From: Planctomycetota bacterium
Lineage (GTDB): Bacteria > Planctomycetota > SZUA-567
NCBI GenBank assembly: GCA_031261425.1
Contig: JAISJR010000087.1
Location: 1 to 41,652, forward strand
Length of the DNA stretch: 41,652 bases
Reading direction: 5' to 3'
The notes beneath the pieces were generated by a model. The model did not search any database and was not told the origin of the DNA. It saw only the letters and a list, made by a program, of their open reading frames with translations. Below are positions 1-9,137 of the stretch, one piece after another (position 1 is the stretch's first letter; the number at the start of each line of letters is the position of its first letter). The translations under genes and the position numbers were made by a program.

Positions 1-1
1 C

Positions 2-412
2 TATGTGGCGTCCGGCGTGATTAACGCCGCCGGCGAGACGGTCGCGGCGCGGTTGGCGGTGATTTTTCGCGGACTGCGCGCCGCGATAGAAAAATATCGC
101 CCCGAAGCGGCGGCGGTGGAAACGGTCTTCGCCGGCAACAATCTCAAAACGGCGATTACGATTGGCGAAGCGCGCGGCGTGGCGTTGTTGGCGGCGGCGG
201 TGGACAATTTACCGGTCGCCGGTTATGAGCCGACGGTCGTCAAACGCGCCGTTACCGGCAATGGACACGCGACCAAAGAGCAGGTGCAACGGTTGATGCA
301 AATTTTGCTGAATTTACCGCAACTGCCGCCCTCCGACCACGAAGCCGACGCGCTGGCAATGGCGCTGACCCACCTCCGCCGCCAAACCGTGGCGCGCCGC
401 TTGCCGCGCTGA
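2..412 (+). CDS. ruvC: Crossover junction endodeoxyribonuclease RuvC (5' truncated by window edge)
   Basis: Resolves Holliday junctions together with RuvAB. The frame is open from base 2, so only the C-terminal part (about 136 residues) is present and the N-terminal DPG motif lies outside. Visible family landmarks are AVETVFAGNN with the catalytic Glu, the IGEARGVALL helix, the YEPTVVKRAVTGNG segment and the C-terminal catalytic motif DHEADALAMALTH. In that motif a His occupies the position of the second catalytic Asp of E. coli RuvC, as I recall for the Thermus enzyme, so activity is expected. It ends in TGA at 410-412. No ruvA or ruvB is visible downstream. Confidence 0.95.
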   Translation, partial: YVASGVINAAGETVAARLAVIFRGLRAAIEKYRPEAAAVETVFAGNNLKTAITIGEARGVALLAAAVDNLPVAGYEPTVVKRAVTGNGHATKEQVQRLMQILLNLPQLPPSDHEADALAMALTHLRRQTVARRLPR

Positions 413-479
413 CCGGCGCGTACGTGGCGTTAAATCCGTGAAATTTTTTTGTTTGATTTACCTGAAAGGAAAAACAATT

Positions 480-905
480 ATGGATGCGAAAACCTTGGCG
501 AAAGATAAAGAGGTCATTATTGCCATAATTAACGAAATGGCGGAATCAATGACGGGCGCTCAAAGCACAAAGCATTGGACTGAAGATACAATTTGGTTTG
601 ATATTCCGGCATTTGCTGCAAAAGGAATTAAACCCGCATCGCAGTTTTTTGATAAAGCATTCAGCGGGTTAAAATCCTTTAAAATTGATATTTTGTCAAT
701 GGAAACCGTTATTAACGGCGATATGGCATTTGTTTTTATGGTTCAACGGTTCAATACTGTAAGCAAAGACGGCACCGTCAATAAACCGTTTTTGGTTCGT
801 CAAACCGATTGTTTTGAAAAAAGGAGCGGAGAGTGGAAAGTTATCCATGAACATACATCAATGCCCAAAGGAGCGGAATGGGATGGAAAAATCGTAACCG
901 AATAA
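480..905 (+). CDS. NTF2-like (SnoaL/DUF4440-type) protein
   Basis: A 141-residue protein with the NTF2-like pattern: N-terminal helices, IWFDIPAF, then a beta-rich half with GDMAFVFMVQRF, LVRQTDCFEK and GEWKVIHEHTS. Such domains are used as small isomerases, as binding scaffolds or as stress proteins, and the substrate cannot be read from sequence. The ATG at 480 is chosen over the ATG at 438 because AAAGGA lies about nine bases upstream. Base composition is clearly more AT-rich than ruvC or carB, which suggests recent acquisition. It stands alone, with no operon partner. Confidence 0.75.
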   Translation: MDAKTLAKDKEVIIAIINEMAESMTGAQSTKHWTEDTIWFDIPAFAAKGIKPASQFFDKAFSGLKSFKIDILSMETVINGDMAFVFMVQRFNTVSKDGTVNKPFLVRQTDCFEKRSGEWKVIHEHTSMPKGAEWDGKIVTE

Positions 906-1471
906 ACCGGAAAAATTACCAAAAATTACCGTTTTTTAATAAACAAAAGAAACACCCCCCCCCCCCGCAATGGACGCCTGTATTTTTACATCAATAGAGT
1001 TGTTTATTGAGCCGTCGCGCCAACGGCGCGAACCAAGGTAGCTAGCGGTTTGCGCGGTTTGGAAATTTTGGCGCAACGAATCATCCACCCTTACGGGGTG
1101 GTGATTTTGATAAATTATTCCGATTCGCTTCGCGCAAATTTAGCCGTCATTTTCTCAACTTTCAACTCGACTTACGCATTCAACAAAAAGACGCGAATTT
1201 TTATGAATAAAAAAGAGAGATTTTTTTGTCCACGAATTACACGAAATACACGAAATACACGAAATAAAGAGCCGAAAAACGGACAAAAAATTCGTGTTAA
1301 TTCGTCTAATTCGTGAAAATTCGTGTTAAGTTCTTTTCGTGTTTATTCGTGGCTTATCTTTTTTTTGCACGTAACTCGAGATTTTAACTCTAAACTCTCG
1401 CTCTAGAATTTCACCCGCTTTTCAATTTTCCTTTTCCGGCAAACGTTACGCGGGAATAATTTTGCCGCCGC
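906..1471. other. Gene-free stretch with C12 run and nonamer repeat element
   Basis: No convincing gene. It holds a run of 12 C (955-966), an imperfect hairpin around 1080-1106 (CCACCC...GGGGTGG) and a long repeat-rich element (about 1205-1375). A weak open frame at 1050-1316 runs through the repeats, has low-complexity content (RNTRNTRN) and is not credible. Confidence 0.7.
1205..1375. repeat. CACGAA(T/A)TA-nonamer inverted repeat element, copy 1
   Basis: The left arm is built of CACGAAATA/CACGAATTA nonamers (three in tandem). A short core AAAGAGCCGAAAAACGGAC follows, then a right arm with the complementary TTCGTGTTAATTCGT units. A second copy with the same order of parts, including the GAGCCGGAAAACGGAC core, lies at about 17350-17578, so this is a dispersed element. 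Confidence 0.8.
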
Positions 1472-4400
1472 CTATCCCGCCCCTAACCGCCGCTGGTATT
1501 CCTGCAAACTGCACACGGTGATATGACCGTCGATGTTGTTGTAGCGCAAGCCGTCGATGGCGGCGGTGAAGCCGCTCAGCGTCGTCGTAATCGGAATCCC
1601 CGCCATCACCGCGCCGGAACGCATTTGAATTTCATCGACCATCGCCGCCGCGCCCGCCTCCGGCGTGTTGATAATCCACTGCACCTTGCCCTCGGCGATT
1701 AAGTCGAGCAAACTCGGTCGCCCTTCCGAAATCCGATACGCGCCCTGACATTTCAAGTCGTGGTTATACGCCCACGTCGCCGTGCCGCGCGTGCAATACA
1801 GTTGATAATTCAGCGCGACCAACTGCCGCATCAGCGGCAACGCCGGTTCTTTGTCGGCGTCGCGGAGCGAGATAAACACGCCGCTGCCCGGCGGCGGAAT
1901 CGCGTTGTTCGCCGCGATTTGCGCTTTCAGATACGCCAAGCCGCCGTGATAGTCCAGCCCCATCACCTCGCCGGTCGATTTCATTTCCGGCGACAACACG
2001 ATGTCCACGCCGGGGAATTTGATGAACGGGAAAACCGCCTCCTTAAACGCCATATACGGAATTTGCACCTCTTGGGTGAAGCGCAGTTCCGGCAGTTTTT
2101 TGCCGACCATGCAAAGCGCCGCTTTTTTGGCGAGCGGCACGCCGATTGCCTTGCTGACAAACGGCACCGTGCGGCTGGCGCGCGGATTGACCTCTAAAAT
2201 ATAAACCTCGTTGTCCCGCACCGCGAATTGAATGTTAATCAAACCGCAGACGTTTAACTCTTTCGCCAGCGCCGCCGATTGCGCTTTTATCGTCGCCAAA
2301 ACTTCGGGGGAGAGCGTCCGCGCCGGAATCGAACACGCGGAATCGCCCGAATGAATCCCCGCCAGTTCGACGTGTTCCATCACCGCGCCGATGACGGTGT
2401 TTTCGCCGTCGGAAATAAAGTCAACGTCAACCTCCGTCGCCTCTTCTAAAAAGCGGTCAAGCAAAATCGGCTTACCCTCGGACGCGGCGGCGGCGGCTTC
2501 GACGAATTGCCGCAGATATTTGTCTTTATAGACGATGACCATCGCCCGTCCGCCGAGGACAAACGACGGGCGCACCAACACCGGATAGCCGATTTTTTCG
2601 ACGACGGCGATTGCCTCGTCAACGTTGTGCGCGATGCCGCTCGCCGGCTGTTTGATGCCGAGTTTGTCGGCGAGTTGTTTGAAGAAGTCGCGGTCTTCGG
2701 CGCGGTTAATATCGTCCGGCGAAGTGCCGATAATTTTCACGCCCGCGGCTTGCAATTGCGCCGCGAGATTCAGCGGCGTTTGTCCGCCGAACTGCACAAT
2801 CACGCCGTCGCATTGTTCGCGCTCGTAAATGTTCAGAATGTCCTCGGCGGTCAGCGGCTCGAAATAAAGTTTGTCGCTGGTGTCGTAGTCGGTCGAAACC
2901 GTTTCGGGATTGCTGTTGACCATAATCGTAATGTAGCCCGCTTCTTTCAGCGCGAACGCCGCGTGCACGCAACAATAATCAAACTCAATTCCCTGCCCGA
3001 TGCGGTTCGGTCCGCCGCCCAAAATCATAATGGATTTTTTGCCGCCGTTGTCGCGCACCGGCTCGTCGTATTCGGTGTAGGACGAATAATAATAAGGCGT
3101 AATCGCCGCAAACTCGCCGGCGCAAGTGTCAACCAAACCGTAGGTCGGCGTGATTCCGTGTTGTTTGCGATAGGTCCGTAATTGTTCGACCGATTGCCCC
3201 GAGAGAAAACTTAATTGCCGGTCGGAGTAACCCCATTTTTTTGCCTGCCGGACCATTTCCGGTTCTAATTTAATCGTCGTTTCAAACCGCGCCAACTCTT
3301 CGAGATGCCGCAGAAAATAGCGGTCGATTTGCGTCAGGTCGAATAATTTTTCGACCGTCCAACCGCGCTTTAATCCCTCGTAAAGCGCGAAAATCCGCTC
3401 GGCGTGCGGACGCGCGATTTCCGCCGCTAAATTTTCGGCGTCCATTTTTTCATAGAGCGAATTTCTGCCGTCGGCGCCGAAGCCGCCGCGTCCGGTTTCC
3501 AGCGAGCGCAACGCCTTTTGCAACGCCTCCTTGAAACCGCGCCCAATCGCCATCGCTTCGCCGACCGATTTCATTTGCGTGCCGAGCGTCGTGTCGGCGG
3601 CGGGGAATTTTTCAAACGTGAAGCGCGGGACTTTGACCACGACATAATCGAGCGCCGGTTCAAAACAACTCGGCGTTACGCGGGTAATATCGTTTTGTAA
3701 TTCGTCGAGCGTGTAGCCGACCGCGAGCAAGGTGGCGATTTTCGCAATCGGAAAACCGGTGGCTTTCGAGGCGAGCGCCGACGAGCGCGAAACGCGCGGA
3801 TTCATTTCAATAATCACCTGCCGCCCGTCGCGCGGATTGACCGCCCATTGCACGTTCGAGCCGCCGGTTTCCACGCCGATTGCCGCCATCACGCGGAGCG
3901 AATTGTCGCGCATCAGTTGATATTCGCGGTCGGTCAAGGTCTGCGCCGGCGCGACGGTAATCGAGTCGCCGGTATGCACGCCCATCGGGTCGAGATTTTC
4001 GATGGAGCAGACAATCACCGAATTGTTGCGGCGGTCGCGAATGACTTCGAGTTCAAATTCTTTCCAGCCGAGAAGCGATTCTTCGATTAGCACTTCGCGG
4101 TTGCGGCTGGCGGCGAGTCCGCGCGCGACGATTTCCTCAAATTCTTTGGCGTTATGCGCGATGCCGCCGCCGGCGCCGCCGAGCGTGAAGCCGGGGCGAA
4201 TAATCAGCGGATATTTGCCGAGCAAACCGGCGATGGATTGCGCCTCGGCGAGCGTGTGCGCCGAGCCGGAGCGCGGCAGTTCCAAGCCGAGTTCCGTCAC
4301 GATTTCCTTGAACATTTGGCGGTCTTCGGCGCGGCGAATCGCCTGCGCGTTGGCGCCGATAAGTTCGACGTTGTGGTAGGCAAGAATTTGACTTTCGGCG

Positions 4401-4705
4401 AGTTCAATGGCGAGGTTGAGCGCGGTTTGTCCGCCGAGGGTCGGCAGAAGCGCGTCGGGGCGTTCGCGGCGGATAATTTCGCTGAGCACTTCGACGGTGA
4501 GCGGCTCGATGTAAGTGCGGTCGGCGAATTCGGGGTCGGTCATAATCGTGGCGGGATTGCTGTTGACGAGCACGACTTCGTAGCCCTCGCTTTTCAGCGC
4601 CTTGCACGCCTGCACACCGGAATAATCGAACTCGCAACCCTGCCCGATGGCGATGGGACCCGCGCCGATGAGCATTATTTTTTTGATGTCGTTACGTTTG
4701 GGCAT
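1472..4705 (-). CDS. carB: Carbamoyl-phosphate synthase large subunit
   Basis: A 1077-residue protein of normal CarB length. It makes carbamoyl phosphate from bicarbonate, ATP and glutamine-derived ammonia for pyrimidine and arginine synthesis. The two homologous synthetase halves are plain: the first begins [22 protein letters not shown] with [10 protein letters not shown] and GGQTALN; the second begins [20 protein letters not shown] with [12 protein letters not shown] and GGQTPLN. Each half has an ATP-grasp domain (for example [15 protein letters not shown] and [14 protein letters not shown]). The C-terminal allosteric domain ends with [15 protein letters not shown]. The ATG at 4705 has AAGGAG upstream. 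CarA is not adjacent. The gene follows the HEPN/MNT pair by 12 bases on the same strand and may be co-transcribed with it. Confidence 0.98.
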   Translation of the reverse strand: MPKRNDIKKIMLIGAGPIAIGQGCEFDYSGVQACKALKSEGYEVVLVNSNPATIMTDPEFADRTYIEPLTVEVLSEIIRRERPDALLPTLGGQTALNLAIELAESQILAYHNVELIGANAQAIRRAEDRQMFKEIVTELGLELPRSGSAHTLAEAQSIAGLLGKYPLIIRPGFTLGGAGGGIAHNAKEFEEIVARGLAASRNREVLIEESLLGWKEFELEVIRDRRNNSVIVCSIENLDPMGVHTGDSITVAPAQTLTDREYQLMRDNSLRVMAAIGVETGGSNVQWAVNPRDGRQVIIEMNPRVSRSSALASKATGFPIAKIATLLAVGYTLDELQNDITRVTPSCFEPALDYVVVKVPRFTFEKFPAADTTLGTQMKSVGEAMAIGRGFKEALQKALRSLETGRGGFGADGRNSLYEKMDAENLAAEIARPHAERIFALYEGLKRGWTVEKLFDLTQIDRYFLRHLEELARFETTIKLEPEMVRQAKKWGYSDRQLSFLSGQSVEQLRTYRKQHGITPTYGLVDTCAGEFAAITPYYYSSYTEYDEPVRDNGGKKSIMILGGGPNRIGQGIEFDYCCVHAAFALKEAGYITIMVNSNPETVSTDYDTSDKLYFEPLTAEDILNIYEREQCDGVIVQFGGQTPLNLAAQLQAAGVKIIGTSPDDINRAEDRDFFKQLADKLGIKQPASGIAHNVDEAIAVVEKIGYPVLVRPSFVLGGRAMVIVYKDKYLRQFVEAAAAASEGKPILLDRFLEEATEVDVDFISDGENTVIGAVMEHVELAGIHSGDSACSIPARTLSPEVLATIKAQSAALAKELNVCGLINIQFAVRDNEVYILEVNPRASRTVPFVSKAIGVPLAKKAALCMVGKKLPELRFTQEVQIPYMAFKEAVFPFIKFPGVDIVLSPEMKSTGEVMGLDYHGGLAYLKAQIAANNAIPPPGSGVFISLRDADKEPALPLMRQLVALNYQLYCTRGTATWAYNHDLKCQGAYRISEGRPSLLDLIAEGKVQWIINTPEAGAAAMVDEIQMRSGAVMAGIPITTTLSGFTAAIDGLRYNNIDGHITVCSLQEYQRRLGAG

Positions 4706-4717
4706 TGTTGCTCCTTT

Positions 4718-5010
4718 TCATAAAACATTTTTCCGACCCGCCGGATGTGTTTCTTGGAGCGCCGGATTTTCGAGGCGGTCATAAATCGATAAATCAATCA
4801 TCCACGGCAACAGCAAGTCGTCTAAGGCGGTGTGTAAATTCAGCAACGCGGGAAACGAAATTTCTCCCCACAGCGTTAAATCAATATCCGAGCCGCGGCG
4901 ATAATTTCCCTTGGCGCGCGAGCCGTAAAGCACGGCTTTTTCGATAACCGGATATTGCGCGAAAACGCCGTTAATTTTGGCGACCGCGTGGTCGGGCAGT
5001 CCGTAATCAT
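4718..5010 (-). pseudogene. MNT-type nucleotidyltransferase, start codon out of frame
   Basis: The conserved part is the minimal nucleotidyltransferase motif LYGSRAKGNYRRGSDIDL (GSRA...DxD). In HEPN/MNT modules this protein modifies and neutralises the HEPN partner. Family-like sequence continues upstream of any normal start as DYGLPDHAVAKINGVFAQYP, in a frame open from about 5035 to 4718. The expected start is the ATG at 5010, which overlaps the HEPN stop as ATGA, but it is in another frame. One extra base directly after it would give M-x-YGLPDHAVAK, the usual family beginning. In-frame alternatives are only an ATT at 5032 and a GTG at 4933, the latter removing about 30 conserved residues. 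So there is a one-base deletion, a sequencing error or unusual initiation. Confidence 0.75.
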
Positions 5011-5435
5011 TGTCCGCTCCCGGCGCGGCAATCGTTCATTCGCGCCTGCAGTTTTCTAAACGCGAAAATATAACGCTCCAAAATCCGCGCCGCCACGGCT
5101 TGGGCGGTGGTCGAGTCGTAGGTGTGGCTCGACAAGTTCCGGCTTGCAATCATCTGCATCCACATCTCGCCGTCGTCGATATACCCTTCGCGAAAAGCCG
5201 CGCGCGTCGCGTCGCGGGAACCGTGCAAATCGGCGAAGCCCTGGGCGGCGAGATAATCTTTCAGCAAATTCCACGCCAATTCGTGCGTGAACTCAAAACT
5301 CCGAATCAGTCCCTGTTCTTCCATTTCGGTCAGCGGACGTTGCGCGGCGATTGCCGCGCCGCGTTCAAGCGTCGCCAACGCCTTTTGATAACTGTCAAAT
5401 CGTTGCAACCAACGAATATCGGCGGTCGGTTCCAT
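5007..5435 (-). CDS. HEPN-domain protein, HI0074-type nucleotidyltransferase substrate-binding family
   Basis: A 142-residue all-helical protein. It has the family signature of HEPN partners of MNT nucleotidyltransferases: ELAWNLLKDYLAAQG, GSRDATRAAFREGYI, and RNLSSHTYD carrying the R-x4-H motif associated with RNase activity in HEPN toxins. The ATG at 5435 begins MEPTADIRWL. An upstream ATG at 5501 would add an Arg-rich non-family tail. The stop codon overlaps the ATG of the MNT gene (ATGA, 5010-5007), the normal layout of this toxin-antitoxin type. Because the antitoxin frame looks damaged, either this toxin is weak or the damage is not real. Confidence 0.85.
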   Translation of the reverse strand: MEPTADIRWLQRFDSYQKALATLERGAAIAAQRPLTEMEEQGLIRSFEFTHELAWNLLKDYLAAQGFADLHGSRDATRAAFREGYIDDGEMWMQMIASRNLSSHTYDSTTAQAVAARILERYIFAFRKLQARMNDCRAGSGQ

Positions 5436-5546
5436 CGCGCTTCTCGTTTCATTTTGGGCGGAAAAACGGCGGCGGATTGTATGCGTTCGGCGCCGCAACA
5501 AAATAGGTCGCGCGGATAAGCGCAGGTTCCCTGCTTCCGCTTCCGG

Positions 5547-5574
5547 TTGACACCGTTCGCTACGATTTTACAAT
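5547..5574 (+). promoter_or_regulatory. Sigma70-type promoter for tig
   Basis: TTGACA at 5547-5552 and TACAAT at 5569-5574 with a 16-base spacer, about 90 bases before the tig start. It is the cleanest consensus-like promoter in the window and fits expression of the tig-clpP-clpX group. Transcription start not determined. Confidence 0.6.
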
Positions 5575-5661
5575 TCCACGGTTTTGCGCGGTGGCGGGCG
5601 GGACGCCCGTCGCCTAATTTTTTTACGTTCCGACGAACTTTTCATTGGCGAGAGGATTTTT

Positions 5662-6981
5662 ATGAGTATCGAAGTTACCGATTTAGGCAAAGGTCGCCGC
5701 AAAATCGCGGCTACCGTTCCCGCCGACCAAGTCAACGAGCGCTACGACAAAAAAGTGCAGGAACTGGCAAAGCAAGTGGCAATCAAGGGTTTTCGGCGCG
5801 GGCACGTGCCGTCCGCGGTCATCACGCGGCGTTTCGGCAAAGATATTGACGCCGGTTTAGGCGAAGTGCTGTTTGCCGAACAATACCGCGACGCCGTCAA
5901 GGCAAACGGCTTGCATCCGCTCTCCGAACCCGCTCTTCCCCCCGAACAACTTGTCGCCGGTCGCGGTCGCGATTTCAGTTTTGCGGTCGAAATCGACGTG
6001 CGCCCGCCGGTTGAAATTCCGCCCTACGGCGAATTGAAAATTGACGCCGACCGCGCGGTCGCCGACGACGAAGTTAATAAACGCCTCGAAGAAGCGCGGA
6101 AAATGTTCGCGAACGGCAAGCCGTCGGGGCAACCGGCGAAACCGGGCGACGTGCTGAAAGTCAACGCCACGCTGAAAGTCGCAGGCGAGAGCGACATTCC
6201 GTTGCCGAACTGGATTGTGCGGATTCCCGACGCGGGCGAAAACGAAAAAACGATGATTTATCCCGGCGTCGCGGTGCCGGCGGGCGAACTTTTAGGACTC
6301 AAAAAGGACGACGCGAAAACGTTGACGACGAAAATTGCGGACAACGAATTTAAGCCGGAGTGGAACGGTCAAACGGCGACGATGGAACTGACGGTCAACG
6401 AAGTCGAGGACTATGAGCCGTTGGCGTTGGCGGAATTACTGCCGCGCTTCGGCGTCGCCGACGAAGCCGAATTGCGGCGGAAAATCCGCGAAAATATCGA
6501 ACATCAACGGCGCGGCGAGGATTTGGAAAAACAGGCGAAGCAAGTGATGGCGCAATTGATTGAGCGGTGCGCTTTCGAGTTGCCGGAAAAGTATCTCCAT
6601 CAATTTATCGAAGCGGCGACCGCCGACAAATTGGCGCATAAAAAACCGGACGAGTCGGAGGACGCGGCGCGCGAAGAAGCGAAAAAAGAAGGAACGCGCA
6701 AAGCCAAAGAATTTATTATCGGGAGCGTGTTAATCGAGAACGAAAAAATTCAGGTCTCGGAGCAGGATTTTCAACAGTATGTCGAAACCGTGGCGGCGAC
6801 GTATCGGGTGCCGGCGCAACAAGTGGTCGCGCAGTTGCAAAACCGCGACTTTGCGTTGAGCGTCGGACGGACGATTGCCTACGGCAACGCGCTCGCGGCG
6901 GTCGTGCGCAAAATCAAAAATCCCGACGCGGACGGCGGCGGCGGTACCGGAGACGTGAAAGCGGCGTTGGCGTTTGGTTAA
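5662..6981 (+). CDS. tig: Trigger factor
   Basis: A ribosome-associated chaperone of 439 residues, the usual family length. The N-terminal ribosome-binding domain contains the family motif as IKGFRRGHVPSAVI (G-F-R-x-G-x-x-P). A divergent PPIase-like FKBP domain spans about residues 150-250 (GDVLKVNATLKV ... GLKKDDAKTL ... NGQTATMELTVNEVED). The helical C-terminal chaperone arms follow (ELRRKIRENIEHQRR, FELPEKYLHQFIEAA). The ATG at 5662 has GAGAGGA just upstream. An earlier in-frame GTG near 5584 lacks family sequence. It heads the classical tig-clpP-clpX order. The C-terminus has a Gly-rich tail (DGGGGTGD). Confidence 0.96.
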   Translation: MSIEVTDLGKGRRKIAATVPADQVNERYDKKVQELAKQVAIKGFRRGHVPSAVITRRFGKDIDAGLGEVLFAEQYRDAVKANGLHPLSEPALPPEQLVAGRGRDFSFAVEIDVRPPVEIPPYGELKIDADRAVADDEVNKRLEEARKMFANGKPSGQPAKPGDVLKVNATLKVAGESDIPLPNWIVRIPDAGENEKTMIYPGVAVPAGELLGLKKDDAKTLTTKIADNEFKPEWNGQTATMELTVNEVEDYEPLALAELLPRFGVADEAELRRKIRENIEHQRRGEDLEKQAKQVMAQLIERCAFELPEKYLHQFIEAATADKLAHKKPDESEDAAREEAKKEGTRKAKEFIIGSVLIENEKIQVSEQDFQQYVETVAATYRVPAQQVVAQLQNRDFALSVGRTIAYGNALAAVVRKIKNPDADGGGGTGDVKAALAFG

Positions 6982-6985
6982 AAGA

Positions 6986-7107
6986 CAATTAAAAATTAAG
7001 AATTAAAAATTAAAAATTGTGGAGTTTGATTGGAAAATTCGCTTCGCGCAATTTTTACAATATTCCGCCATTTTTAATTTTTAATTTGTAATTTTTAATT
7101 CGTAATT
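6986..7107. repeat. Heptad-arm inverted repeat, TTAAAAA type
   Basis: Arms of (AATTAAAAATTA)-like 7-base units face each other across the core GTGGAGTTTGATTGG...ATTCGCTTCGCG. It lies between tig and clpP on the same strand, so it would be in the transcript if the genes are co-transcribed. The core is almost identical to that at 19187-19305 in inverse orientation. Confidence 0.8.
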
Positions 7108-7127
7108 AACTCTAACGGAGATGTTCA

Positions 7128-7751
7128 ATGATTCCAGAATTTATGCCCGAACGCGCCGATATGTTGGTGCCGACGGTGTTGGAGCGCACCGGTCGCGGCG
7201 AGCGCGCCTACGACCTTTATTCGCGCCTGCTGAAAGACCGCATTTTATTCATCAGCGGCGCGATTGATTCGTATCGCGCCAATCTCATCATCGCTGAGTT
7301 GCTGTTTCTCGAACTGGAAAACCGCGAAGCCGACGTGCATATTTACATCAATTCCGGCGGCGGTGACGTTACGGCGGGTCTGGCGATTTACGACACCATT
7401 CAACATTTACAGCCGGAGGTCTGCACTTACGCGATTGGGCAAACCGCGAGCATGGCGGCGGTGTTGCTCGCGGCGGGCGCGAAAGGCAAGCGTTACAGTT
7501 TGCCGAGTAGCCGGATTATGATTCATCAGCCGTGGGGCGGCGCGCAAGGCACGGCGGAAGACATCAGCATCCGCGCCAAGGAAATCCGCCGGTTAAAAAG
7601 CCGGTTGTATGAAATTTTGGCGAAACACACCGGCAAGGACGGCGCGACGATTACCAAGGACTGCGACCGCGACTACTTTATGGACGCCGAAGCGGCGAAA
7701 GAATACGGGCTGATTGACGAAATCCTGTTGCCGAGCGAAAAGAAGAAATAA
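7128..7751 (+). CDS. clpP: ATP-dependent Clp protease proteolytic subunit
   Basis: The serine peptidase of the ClpXP complex, 207 residues. The catalytic triad is visible: Ser108 in [11 protein letters not shown], His133 in [16 protein letters not shown], Asp182 in [30 protein letters not shown] forms the oxyanion-side strand. The serine motif reads QTASM rather than the usual QAASM, a mild variant. The ATG at 7128 has GGAG seven bases upstream. It is 36 bases from clpX, so the two are almost surely co-transcribed. Confidence 0.97.
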   Translation: MIPEFMPERADMLVPTVLERTGRGERAYDLYSRLLKDRILFISGAIDSYRANLIIAELLFLELENREADVHIYINSGGGDVTAGLAIYDTIQHLQPEVCTYAIGQTASMAAVLLAAGAKGKRYSLPSSRIMIHQPWGGAQGTAEDISIRAKEIRRLKSRLYEILAKHTGKDGATITKDCDRDYFMDAEAAKEYGLIDEILLPSEKKK

Positions 7752-7787
7752 GACGATTCGGTAATTGAAAACCAGCAAAGGGACGTT

Positions 7788-9053
7788 ATGAATAAAAGCA
7801 ATGCCAAACACACCCACTGCACTTTTTGCGGACGCACGGCGGATATGGTCAAGCGGCTCATTTCCGGCAACGACGAAGTGTGCATCTGCACCGATTGCGT
7901 GTTGCTCTGCAAGAGCATTATGGAACAGGAAGAAATTCGGGCGAAAGAACCGGCGGATTCTCAGCCGCGTCAGGTGCCGGCGCCCAGCGCGATTAAAAAG
8001 ACGCTCGACGAATATGTCATCGGACAGGACTTCGCCAAGCGCGTGTTGGCGGTGGCGGTGCATAATCATTATCAACGCCTGTTGCAACAAAATTTCAGCG
8101 ACGTGGAAATTGAAAAATCGAACGTGTTGGTGTTGGGTCCGTCGGGATGCGGCAAAACGCTGATGGCGCGGGTGTTGGCGAAAGTGCTGGACGTGCCGTT
8201 TGCGATTGCCGACGCGACGACGCTGACCGAAGCCGGTTACGTCGGCGAAGATGTCGAAAACATTTTATTGCGCCTGATTCAATCGGCGGACGGCGACATC
8301 GCGCGGGCGGAAAAGGGCATTATTTTCATTGATGAAATCGACAAAATCGGCAAAAAAACGCAGAACGTGTCGATTACCCGCGACGTGTCGGGCGAAGGTG
8401 TGCAACAGGCGTTGCTAAAAATGTTGGAAGGCACGACTTGCAACGTGCCGCCGCAAGGCGGGCGCAAGCATCCCGAACAAAAATATCTGCAAGTCAACAC
8501 GCAAAACATTTTGTTCATCGGCGGCGGCTCTTTTCAGGGGCTTGACGAAATTATTTCGCGCCGCGTCGGACATAAGTCGATTGGTTTTCATCGCGAAAAA
8601 GGCAAGTCCGAAGACCAGGAACTCGGCGATTTATTGATGCAGGTGGACACCGACGACTTGTTGGAATTCGGCATTATTCCCGAATTGATTGGGCGCCTGC
8701 CGGTTATCGCGCCGATTCGCCCGTTGGACGAAAACGCGCTCGTCAACGTTTTGACCGAGCCGAAAAACGCGCTGGTGCGGCAATATAAAAAGTTCTTTGA
8801 GATGGAGGGGGCGAAGTTGGAATTTACGCCGCCGGCGTTGCGCATCATCGCCAAGCGCGCGATTAAAAAAGGCACGGGGGCGCGGGCGTTGCGCGGGATT
8901 ATGGAGAATTATCTGACCGATTTGATGTTTGATTTGCCGGACTTGCCGCATCACGAGACGTTCACGGTCGATGAAGAATTTATCAAACAGCGCGACCACA
9001 AAGTCCGCGACGCGGCGCTGGCGAATTTCCCGCCGGCGCGACAGGCGAGTTGA
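7788..9053 (+). CDS. clpX: ATP-dependent Clp protease ATP-binding subunit ClpX
   Basis: The AAA+ unfoldase that feeds substrates to ClpP, 421 residues. The N-terminal zinc-binding domain has CxxC pairs (Cys11/Cys14 and Cys34/Cys37). Walker A is GPSGCGKT at residues 117-124. The family motif GYVGED, Walker [11 protein letters not shown] and [18 protein letters not shown] follow. The C-terminal small domain carries [15 protein letters not shown]. The last 183 bp (8873-9055, including the stop) are repeated at 13426-13608 beyond the inserted island, so the normal downstream terminator of clpX now lies 4.5 kb away. Confidence 0.98.
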   Translation: MNKSNAKHTHCTFCGRTADMVKRLISGNDEVCICTDCVLLCKSIMEQEEIRAKEPADSQPRQVPAPSAIKKTLDEYVIGQDFAKRVLAVAVHNHYQRLLQQNFSDVEIEKSNVLVLGPSGCGKTLMARVLAKVLDVPFAIADATTLTEAGYVGEDVENILLRLIQSADGDIARAEKGIIFIDEIDKIGKKTQNVSITRDVSGEGVQQALLKMLEGTTCNVPPQGGRKHPEQKYLQVNTQNILFIGGGSFQGLDEIISRRVGHKSIGFHREKGKSEDQELGDLLMQVDTDDLLEFGIIPELIGRLPVIAPIRPLDENALVNVLTEPKNALVRQYKKFFEMEGAKLEFTPPALRIIAKRAIKKGTGARALRGIMENYLTDLMFDLPDLPHHETFTVDEEFIKQRDHKVRDAALANFPPARQAS

Positions 9054-9055
9054 TG
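8873..9055 (+). repeat. Direct repeat, clpX 3' end, left copy
   Basis: 183 bp matching 13426-13608 with three differences (8906 G/A, 9018 C/T, 9044 G/A), all synonymous in the clpX frame. The two copies bracket the AT-rich island. Confidence 0.95.
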
Positions 9056-9137
9056 AAATAATAATAAAGGGCTGACTCAACTACCGATTACACTTTATTT
9101 CACACTAAAAATGGCTATTCATAAGGAGGGATATCGC

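Noticed and set aside
1050-1316. Open frame of 88 codons on the plus strand
   Set aside because: It runs through the nonamer repeat element, codes RNTRNTRN-like low complexity and has no ribosome site.
2507-3181. Long plus-strand frames opposite carB
   Set aside because: Antisense shadows caused by high-GC codon bias; carB is continuous and full length on the other strand.
9056-9137. Promoter for the island
   Set aside because: The gap before the TIR gene is AT-rich with several weak -10-like words, but no pair with correct spacing could be supported.
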